In this document: positions 30,240 through 37,529 of the stretch, one piece after another
Layout of the letters: each line of letters begins with the position of its first letter
Position numbering within the stretch: position 1 is the first letter of the stretch
Translations under genes and position numbers: made by a program
Source of the DNA: Chara braunii
Taxonomy: Eukaryota; Streptophyta; Charophyceae; Charales; Characeae
Length of the DNA stretch: 37,529 nt
Reading direction: 5' to 3'
Assembly: GCA_003427395.1 (NCBI GenBank)
Contig: BFEA01000242.1
Span: 782,997 to 820,525, forward strand
Notes under the pieces: model-generated
Databases searched by the model: none
Seen by the model: only the letters and a program-made list of their open reading frames with translations
What the model was told of the DNA's origin: nothing

Positions 30240-30608
30240 GTGGGAAGATGGCGAAATACATTCCGTCTTAGGAAAACAAAACAATAAGTCATTTCACATA
30301 TAGAGGTTCGTTGTTGTACTAACCTCACAATTGTCGTGATGGATGTAGCCTTTACAATGATTAGTTTCCTTGTCGAAAGTGACATCCAAGGTCGAGATTG
30401 GGTATGCGCAGGGATAGATAGAGAGAGAGAAAAAAAAAAAAAAAAAGAGGGAGACGTGTTGTGGGAACGACAGAAAATGTTCCCTCCCGACTGCCATATC
30501 CCATCGAGACCGCAACGAAGTTGACAGACCGACATCCTATCCGTTAGCTTTTCATCGCGGTATCCAAAGACTCACAAGTTGATGACACTAATGTAGTATA
30601 CATACACA

Positions 30609-30719
30609 TAGAGAGAGAGAGAGACAGAGAGAGAGACAGAGAGACAGAGGGAGAGAGAGAGAGAGACAGAGAGACAGAGAGAGACAAAGAGAGACAGAGA
30701 GAGACAGAGAGAGAGAGAG

Positions 30720-30761
<42 letters not shown>
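30609..30761. repeat. (GA)n / CAGA microsatellite plus ~41-bp A run
   Basis: GA dinucleotides with GACA interruptions run to 30720, followed by about 41 consecutive A. The 93-codon minus frame is Ser/Leu/Phe repeat and not a gene. Confidence 0.97.
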
Positions 30762-30765
<4 letters not shown>

Positions 30766-30779
30766 GACAGGGAGGTATA

Positions 30780-31160
30780 TCGATGTGAATGAGAGGGTAT
30801 AATGAAACGATAACAATCCGTTCACAAGTGGAACAAAACCTATTTTGTAAATGGTCGTGGTAAGAATATAAAAAAAAATATATTAATAATAAATGAATAA
30901 GGAAATGAGAAATGAAAATTTAAATAAGCAGTACGAAAATAAAAAGTATGAAATGGGTCTAGAAATAGTAAAGAAAAGATGAACCATTTTTTGTTTGCAT
31001 TTTTTTTTCAATAAAAGGCAGGATATGTCGTCCAACCGGAGGTCGAAATTCAAGAAGCCAACTTTGGATTTCAAAAGGGGTGATTTCGTGGGTCCCACAA
31101 AAAAAAACTTTGGTGTCAATAAATTTTGTTCACCTACCGCCAACGTAAATGTCATTTTGG
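30780..31160. other. AT-rich DNA, no gene seen
   Basis: A 63-codon plus frame (30995-31186) is Lys/Arg-rich with no known domain and runs into a dispersed repeat. Confidence 0.4.
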
Positions 31161-31164
31161 AAAA

Positions 31165-31263
31165 ACATGCTACCGGTCCCCTTTAATTTTTGACGGTACC
31201 ACCTTTCACGGACAAACTTCGAACTTCCTCAGAATGCGGTACAACCTATAACGCATCCTCCGG
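31165..31263 (+). repeat. Dispersed repeat R, uninterrupted copy
   Basis: AACATGCTACCGGTCCCC, CAAACTTCGAACTTCCTC, then GCGGTACAACCTATAACGC. A second copy at 32420-32503 plus 32955-32985 is split by foldback MITE E2. This copy provides the empty site. Confidence 0.75.
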
Positions 31264-31272
31264 AGGCTAGGC

Positions 31273-31298
31273 GCCACCAGACCAAAAAGGTTGGTGGC
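31273..31298 (+). other. Hairpin GCCACCA...TGGTGGC
   Basis: Seven-base outer arms with an inner ACC/GGT match, next to CTCCGGAGG. No repeat context was found. Confidence 0.55.
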
Positions 31299-31299
31299 A

Positions 31300-32415
31300 C
31301 CAGGCAAAATAGAAAAACAAAAAGTAAAAAAAAAAAATGTTTTGGCAAAAATTGGCGATACATGCATGTGACTCCCCGTAAATAAGTCATGAGCTCAATC
31401 CCCTCATTGTAACATCTATTAGTGGCTCAATCCCCCCTATTAGTAGCTCAATTCCCCCACTGTGTATGTAAAAGGGAAAGGTCCTCGCGTTGGAGTTATG
31501 CCAACTGTGTCATCTCAAAATGCCATGCTCTGTGAAAATAATAAGGTTTTTCTTCTGCCACATCATGTATCTGTTCTTTTTAGTTTTTCTTTTTAAAAAT
31601 ATCCCTCTTTTATATGTGGTGTTTTCTGAATGTCGCCCTTATACCTTCTCTCAATTCCTCCCATTGTCTTTCAATGTTCTGCATGCCGTCTATTTTTTCT
31701 CTTGGTAGTTTTTTTTGTTGTTTTATTTTTGTTTATTGGATGCCGCATTCGAAGGGACTTGAATCGGGCAATAAAAGAAAAAGTCCACAGCCAATCAGAT
31801 CGACGAAAACAACTATTTCTTGCCAATCGCAAGAGCAATCCCTTGGCGTCCCTCAATGCATGCACTAGTGAAAAAACAACGAACAACGTCTGTGTCATTG
31901 GTCGTGGGGTAACGTTGTTGCTCTTTTGTTGCTCATCGAGCCCTTTCAACTACCGCGAGTCATCGCCTGATCGAAAAAGTCGCATCTCAAGACCGGAAAA
32001 ATAAAAAACAAAAAATGGGAAACACACCGTTTATGAACAAACGGTAGAGTTATATACGTGAAGGCGGTTTCGAAACCTGAGCAATCGAGGTCATTCCCGG
32101 TGCGATTTCCGCACCTTGTTGCCAAAGAGGGGAAGAGTGGCTTAGTCCGTGCCAGACAAGAGAAGAATGATCTACTGACTGTAAGATGACCTTAATCTCT
32201 AAGGTGGACTATCGTTCACTCTTTCTGAACCGAGGGAAATATTGCCTTGGGTATAGAGTCCGACATCGCTCTCATTGTGAAAAGATACGCTCGCTTACCA
32301 GACCTGCCCACCCGCCTACCCTCCCCACGGTCCCTACATCAATACCAATTGAAAGTCGTTTTTAAACCGTCAATACATTTTTCATCCAGAAAAAGAAAGT
32401 ATGCCAGTTAAAATG
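31300..32415. other. No gene seen
   Basis: Frames of 84-124 codons overlap at 31614-32004 in several frames and lack recognisable motifs. No RNA gene was seen. Confidence 0.45.
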
Positions 32416-32503
32416 AAAAAAACATGTTACCGGTCCCCTCAATTTTTTTATGGCCCTACCTTTTAAAAGCAAACTTCGAATTTCCTCATAATGTGGTATA
32501 ACC

Positions 32504-32954
32504 AAGAGAAGGTTAACAACAGTCGTATTTTTCATCACCACTTCATGACACCCTTCACCACTTTAGGATGCAACCTGCCTAAACAGGTGGTTTTCGGGGT
32601 CTTCGGACCTTTCACCACAAATCCTGAATGGTCCTGAAGTGGTGAAAGCTCCGAAGACCCTGAAAACCACCTGTTTAGGCAGGCTGCATCCTCAAGTGGT
32701 GAAGGGTGGTTTTCATGGTCTTCGGACCTTTCACCACTTCATGATCATTCAGGATTTTCAGCCTGCCCAAAACTCTCACTTAACTTCTTCAGGACACCTT
32801 TCACCACTTCAGGATGCAGCCTACCTAAACAGGTGGTTTTCAGGGTTTTCGGACCTTTCACCGCTTCCGGACCATTCATGATTTTCAGACTGCCCAAAAC
32901 TCTCACTTCATAATTTTAATTCCTGAATTTTCAGCTACCCGATAATCGTTTGTG
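32504..32954 (+). mobile_element. Foldback hAT-like MITE, copy E2 (451 bp)
   Basis: Flanked by the exact 8-bp duplication GTATAACC (32496-32503 and 32955-32962). It begins AAGAGAAGGTTAACAACAG and ends GATAATCGTTTGTG, matching the ends of E1. The long inverted arms run for about 64 bp each, meeting around 32618-32637, with few mismatches. Part of the inner arm present in E1 is deleted. It is inserted in repeat R. Confidence 0.87.
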
Positions 32955-32996
32955 GTATAACCTATACCGCATTTTTTAAAGGTTGGGTGTCACCGA

Positions 32997-33300
32997 TGTC
33001 GAGTGCATCTGTCCCGCATGGGGACCGCTCCGGCCGCGTCATGCAACATTTTGACAGTTGTGTACGCAGAGCGTTTAAAAGGAGCATTGTCGCCTCGACC
33101 GAATGCGCTTGCCACGTGAACCCCTACGACAGGATGGGTCACAAGAGGTACAACTTACCTTCACCTTCGGGATTTGTCACCATCCCTTAGGTGGGCGTAT
33201 CCCCATTGAACTTCCGATCTACTTGCGAGAACGTTTACATGCGGTTGAAGAGGTGGGTCAGCCGAGGGCATTTCTCGTTCGCTGTAGTATAGGGGATACG
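32997..33300 (+). repeat. 5' module of large element (copy C)
   Basis: TGTCCC-GCAT-GGGGACC hairpin, GTCATGCAACA, ACCCCTACGACAGGATGGG, TTGTCACCATCCC, AGGTGGGCGTATCCCC, AGAGGTGGGTCAGCCGAGGG and TTTCTCGTTCGCT. A short deletion relative to A falls where A encodes the Arg-Val-Arg-Gln stretch. Confidence 0.72.
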
Positions 33301-33706
33301 CGTGATTAATAACCGAATCGGACCCTATACCTTAGGCCGAGTCGCAAGCGCGAGTTGAAGTTGAATCGTAAACTGACCAGTTATAAAAAATAACAGAGTT
33401 TGATCCTTACAAGATCAGGTCGAACTTGTCAACCATTGAGTTGCTTTGAATCAATCGTAACATCTGCATCACAACACAAACCAATGTCCAAGTTATGCTT
33501 CATTTAGTGCGGGATGACATGTTATCAAACATAAGAGTGTTGATCCTTACAAGATCAGGTCGAACTTGTTAACTCTTAAGTTGTTTTGAATCAGTTGTAA
33601 CAATTGTATCACAACAGAGCAATGTACAAGCTACGATTGAGTAAGTGCAGGATAATTTTATCCTCCTACCTTATCCTTAACGTTTTTCAGAAAATATTAA
33701 AAATTT

Positions 33707-34600
33707 TGACAGTATCTCTCATAGGCAGGGTAGATTGCCAAGACTTTTAAAGTCCGAAAATATTATAATTCCTTTATATTTCATGAAATTTTGGGAGCGT
33801 TTCCCGTAGAAACGGTGTCTCCTAATAATTTATATAGACTAACTATAAAAAATCCAAAAACAAAATTAACTTATAAAATATCAATTTTTTTATATAACTC
33901 CTTGGATTAGCAAAAATTTAGGCAGCATTTCCCCTAGGAAAGTACTACCCAATAAGTTATACTAATCCAAAATTGAAGTTTGATAAAATTCATAACATGT
34001 TCAAAAACGAAATTATCTAACTTTCCGAATTAGTGAAAAATTGGGAAGCATCTCCTTTCGAGAAGGTAACTTCCCATATTTATACTAACTCATATACATG
34101 AGGTAAATAAAGTCTATAACTTTTGCTTATACAGTGCATTTGCCTACTAGAGTCAGGTCGCCCTTGGGGGGATGACCCAATAAATTGCACCTCTTGGGGT
34201 AGGCAGTTCTTGATGAGAACGAAAGGGTTGTTTGCACACCTCAGAGGGACTAAAAGTGACGCTTGTGCAACTGGGTACCGTAAAGGTCTGCCGGTGTGGG
34301 ATACTCTTAGTTATTGACCCTGAGATGGGATGGGCTGGTACCTCCGCTCCTGAGATGAAATGCCAACTGCCCTACCTCGAACGTGTATAATTTTTTTTCC
34401 AAAAACAAATATAAAAAAATTGTCTAACACCTTGCATTAGTAAAAATTTGGGCAACATCTCCCCTATGAGAGGTAGCTTTCAAAATTTATAGCAATAACA
34501 AAAATAAGTTAGATTATATAACTACGAAAAGTTAAAAAAAAAAAATCTAACCCCTTAGATTCTATAAAAATTTAGGTAGTATCCCTCTTAGAGAAAACGA
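33707..34600 (+). repeat. ~123-bp unit array (copy C)
   Basis: Motif positions are about 33707, 33793, 33921, 34043, 34451 and 34575. The 408-bp interval equals one unit plus about 286 bp of foreign sequence. Confidence 0.82.
34108..34393. mobile_element. GC-rich ~286-bp insertion in the unit array
   Basis: Between AT-rich units lies a GC-rich segment (TTGGGGGGATGACCC, CTCTTGGGGTAGGCAG, GGTACCGTAAAGG). Its size follows from the unit spacing. It contains GTTCT/AGAAC and two TCCTGAGATG-like words. Ends and class are not defined, and no duplication was recognised. The frame of 64 codons inside it has no known domain. Confidence 0.5.
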
Positions 34601-34860
34601 TATCCCTAATCGTACAGGTCTAAGTCCTAAAACAAGAAATATGCGTAAATTAAACTAACTCTTATTACTCTAGCGCATGGCGAGCATGTAAAACCACTAC
34701 CTATGAAAAGACAACTCAAGCCAGAATCACAAGCGAAACACATACAATGAGGATAAGTACTCTCACGTAAATCCCAAGTTTTTTTTACAATATTACTTCA
34801 TTCACTTTTCAGGTGATTAACACTTTCACCCTTGAAGTTCACTTATATATGACATAAGAA

Positions 34861-35640
34861 GATTAAATCAAAACTTGTAGCTACATTGCTTAGTCCTTGC
34901 CTTTTTCATACACAAAGAGAGGGCACAACCACTTTTGTCTTTATTGGGTTGTTAACTAGACAAAACCTTGTGGTCACATTCTCTAGTTCTGCCAAGTGTA
35001 TAATACTCAATTTATAATATATTTTTGAACCTTCAATTTGAAACAAGTTAATATTGAGTCAAACGTTGTGGTCACATTGCACAATTTGCTTTAGATTACC
35101 CTCATTATATTCTTATTAAGTACTCTTTTCCTTTTGTGATAGGCTATAGTCAGACCAAACATTTCGGTCGCATTGTCTAACTAAAATTGTTTATATAAGA
35201 AGTATATTATAAACTTTTATAGTGAGTCATATTCTCAATTTATCATTATGTGCGCGACTTCATACTGAGTCAAACCTTGCGGCTACATTACTTAGTTGTC
35301 AGTCTAATTTTCCCTCACAACACAAAAAAACTATAGAGTTGAGTCAAACCATTACGACCACATTACTAAACTCCTAAACCCGTTCAGCAAGAAAATAAAA
35401 TAAAAAACAGCAACGGGAGCACATATCTCGACCACATGGTCTAGTAATGGACAAACGAATCACGAAAGCATGATAGAAACCAGACTAAACCTTGCGGCCA
35501 TATGGTCTGACTGCGAAGAAAAAAAGTCAATAATAGTACAACAACCATTCTAAACCTTTCAATTATATTGCTTGGTTGCAGAGAAAACAAAAATTAAACG
35601 AAGCGGTCAGGTCAAACCTTGTGGCCACATTACTTGACCC
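34861..35640 (+). repeat. Hairpin array with a different loop (copy C)
   Basis: About ten cassettes share a core near AAACCTTGTGGTCACATT instead of the copy A core. Flanks vary but many pair: GATTAA/TTAGTC (34861, one wobble), AACTAGA/TCTAGTT (34954-34988), TAGTCAGAC/GTCTAACTA (35147-35183, one mismatch), CTGAGT/ACTTAG (35265-35295, one wobble), GAGTTGAGT/ACTAAACTC (35336-35373, one mismatch), CAGAC/GTCTG (35481-35509), CAACCA/TGGTTG (35542-35578) and GGTCAA/TTGACC (35610-35639). Cassettes near 35056 and 35429 pair poorly. Position within the element equals that of the A and B arrays. Confidence 0.87.
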
Positions 35641-35869
35641 CCTAGGGACCCAGTCAAACACAAACAGATCACCTTCCTTTCGTCTTCCCCTAATTCATTA
35701 CCCGTTTGTTTGAGTTCAGACAATCAATTGAAGATGGCATTGTGCACAGTTTCCTTTAATTTAGTCTGATTAGGTCATGAAAGAGAACCAAGAGCATAAT
35801 AGGATGTAAGCAGGTAAATCATTTCATCGAAAGTTGTACAAAGATGGGTTTTAGATGGGTTTATAGAGG

Positions 35870-36190
35870 GAGAAGGAAAGATACATGCCGATTCCCTGCC
35901 TCAACAACTTCGCTAAGGTTCCAACAGAGCTCCCGTAATCAGTGACCTAACATCCCACAAAGTTTTGTTGTGGTCTTGTGGGTTGTAATCTCACTTGCCC
36001 GCTTTCTCTCGCAACCAAGGGACTAAACTAAGGGTAAGAAGAACAAAAGGAAAAACATTACTAAGACTCTCAAGATATATGACGGATTCACTGAAACTCG
36101 CAAAAGAAGGCCTTAAAATCTTGAGTCGCCTGAGGGTTCCAAAATGATGGTCAGAAACGCTCCCTCAATTCGCAAAGTCGTTCCTCCTTA
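35870..36190 (+). repeat. 3' module of large element (copy C)
   Basis: GATACATGCC, GATTCCCTGCC, CTAAGGTTCCAACAGAGCTC, CCGTAATCAG, GTTTTGTTGTGGTCTTGTGG, GTTGTAATC and AAGACTCTCAAGATATATG parallel copies A and B. Confidence 0.72.
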
Positions 36191-36199
36191 CTAAACCGC

Positions 36200-36800
36200 C
36201 ACTACGCAGCCTAAAAAAGATGCGTTCAAATATAGCACAGCCCCACTGTGCTCTATTCGAAATGTAGGCAATAAAAATATTGCGCGCACAGCGAGTGCAC
36301 TGGAATGCATTCAGTAATATGCTTAACAAATGCACAGTGCAAAACACAACAAGCTTGCCTAGCAACCCAGCGAGGCACTACGTGCACAACAAGCCTTGCG
36401 AAGCAACGCGCGATAGTGCACAACTCTTGACTCAGAACCAGTGGCAAGCTGCCCAACACAACAACAAAATGCTTAGTTCAGCGGCGGCACAACGAAGTTA
36501 CTACAATACGATGCAGTGTGGTGTAACGAAAAACACAACGAAATCGCTGTGTGACAGCAACAAGCGGTAAACAACAGTGATCCCTTCTTTACTCAACGCT
36601 CAGACTTCAATCCCACATTCGCTTCGAAACAAACACGGATGTCAACACCAACAACTGAAGTATACGAAGATACCAGTCACACATACCATCGCCATGACCA
36701 GATACGTGTCCGACAATCTATATTCGTACAAAGGATTTTCAATCAAGCCAGTCAATAAGCCACGTTTTCATAGTCTGTATTCGTGCTATACAACAGAAAA
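36200..36800. other. No gene seen; GTGCA/ACAAC-rich
   Basis: GTGCAC, AACACAAC and GCAACAAGC words dominate 36270-36570, similar in composition to the reverse complement of 20580-20830. Frames of 66-152 codons are unrecognisable. Confidence 0.4.
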
Positions 36801-36814
36801 AATGTGGAAAAATT

Positions 36815-37020
36815 TCATCAAGTTTCCAACTCGGTCGCCGCGCCGGACCAGCATTGGAACGACGACAAATATTGTGGCCAACCGTTGGAGCATCACCGTT
36901 TTATGTTTCCAACCGTTTGATCAACACGAGGCCGGCGTGTTTCCAACATTTGTTCAATGTTGGTCCAACGTCTTTCCAACACGTTTCCAACACGTGTGCG
37001 TTGAAACAAAAGTGTTATCA
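36815..37020 (+). repeat. Cluster of TTTCCAAC words
   Basis: GTTTCCAAC or CTTTCCAAC occurs about six times, and CCAACATT-TGTTC-AATGTTGG forms a hairpin near 36947. A short degenerate repeat of unknown kind. Confidence 0.5.
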
Positions 37021-37036
37021 GGTTCTCATCACTGAA

Positions 37037-37105
37037 GTTGGCTACTGCGGGCCAATTTAGGCACAATCGCATTGAATCCACCTGAATTGGCCCGCAGTTG
37101 TCAAC
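37037..37105 (+). other. Long-arm hairpin
   Basis: Perfect 13-bp arms CTGCGGGCCAATT (37045-37057) and AATTGGCCCGCAG (37085-37097), with outer GTTG (37037-37040) and CAAC (37102-37105). The loop is 27 nt. It may be the end of an element or a transcribed hairpin. Confidence 0.85.
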
Positions 37106-37109
37106 TGGT

Positions 37110-37529
37110 GGGTTTGGAGGAGGTGCGCGGGTCAACAATTGTGAACGCGCACCGAATACATCAAAAAATTGCAGCCCACGAAAGAGGATCGCAACCCCGG
37201 GCAAAGGAAGATGAGGCCGGCCGTAGTTGAAGGCCCGCGGAGCTCCCTCCGCGGACGATTCTGAATCCTGCTGCATGCGCAGTGATGCGCTCGAGCCTCG
37301 GAAGGGGGCGAACGGTTCGCGGCTGTTTGTTCAGCGTGGAATGAGATGGTGCCCATGCAAAGGAACTGCCCCCCGCACTTCCTCCTTTGTGCACATCGCC
37401 AAAAAACCCTAAAAGGAAAAAATGAAAAACCAGGTAGGCGAAGGGAAAACACCGACGACTACATAATGTGACGGAACGACCTCCTTGTGGTTGGTCCACC
37501 CACGCTCCCATGCCCATCGCCCCCTTTTT
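37110..37529. other. GC-rich, CpG-rich end of window, no gene recognised
   Basis: Contains the hairpin CCGCGGAG-CTCC-CTCCGCGG near 37234-37253 and several CpG-rich stretches. Frames of 106-127 codons overlap on the minus strand without known domains. It could be the start of a gene region continuing beyond the window. Confidence 0.35.

Larger units (their letters stand above)
32997..36190 (+). mobile_element. Large unclassified element, copy C (internally deleted)
   Basis: Order: TGTCGAG start and 5' module (32997-33300), direct jump to the linker (33340) lacking about 1 kb present in A and B, a 140-bp tandem duplication of the linker (motif TGATCCTTACAAGATCAGG at 33401 and 33541), six 123-bp units (33707-34600) interrupted by a GC-rich insertion, a hairpin array (34861-35640) and a 3' module (35870-36190). 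The 5' start lies 35 bp beyond the end of foldback MITE E2. No target duplication was found. Non-coding. Confidence 0.75.

Noticed and set aside
30544-30825. Ser/Leu/Phe-rich frame of 93 codons
   Set aside because: It is a translation of the GA and poly-A tracts.
36577-37035. 152-codon frame
   Set aside because: No domain, odd composition, and it overlaps the TTTCCAAC repeat cluster.

Overview
The window is eukaryotic nuclear DNA, almost certainly from the green-plant lineage and from a large, repeat-filled genome. Three things point that way. A degenerate U6 snRNA copy (about 16132-16216, minus) has the plant-type 5' end, GGACATCC followed by TTAAAATTGG, rather than the animal one. A decayed 5' end of an 18S rRNA gene lies at 19947-20176. 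Microsatellites, nested transposon derivatives and assembly gaps (single Ns at 96, 181 and 27502, and 233 Ns at 26374-26606) fill the rest. The species cannot be told. No complete protein-coding gene is recognisable, and nearly all open frames are chance, simple-repeat or transposon frames.

Layout. 1-2355: tandem and head-to-head copies of a (TA)n-associated non-autonomous element, one carrying a 271-bp MITE with a perfect 8-bp target duplication. 2360-4890: AT-rich sequence and a degenerate GGAT microsatellite. 4894-5365: a foldback MITE with 8-bp duplication; a related second copy lies at 32504-32954. 5374-9010: AT-rich repeats, a tandem duplication, more MITE copies and a tRNA-like fragment. 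10602-14490: copy A of a large unclassified non-coding element. 14500-20900: higher-GC DNA with the U6 and 18S relics and two weak open frames. 20916-21430: the 5' part of another copy (D). 23066-23560: a 54-bp tandem repeat. 25260-30239: copy B of the large element, inverted, split by a nested TA-associated cluster at 26285-27790. 32997-36190: copy C, with an internal deletion and a 286-bp insertion. 36200-37529: GTGCA-rich and GC-rich DNA with strong hairpins.

The main discovery candidate is the large element. Copies A, B and C share the order: GC-rich 5' module, a GTTAT...ATAAC linker hairpin, five or six AT-rich units of about 123 bp, an array of about nine short hairpins, and a 3' module. 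In the arrays the loops are conserved within a copy type while the stems differ from hairpin to hairpin and yet mostly stay self-complementary. Copies A and B share one loop family and copy C has another. This looks like selection or a copying mechanism acting on secondary structure rather than sequence. I know of no named element with this architecture, but its mobility, class and function are inference only.
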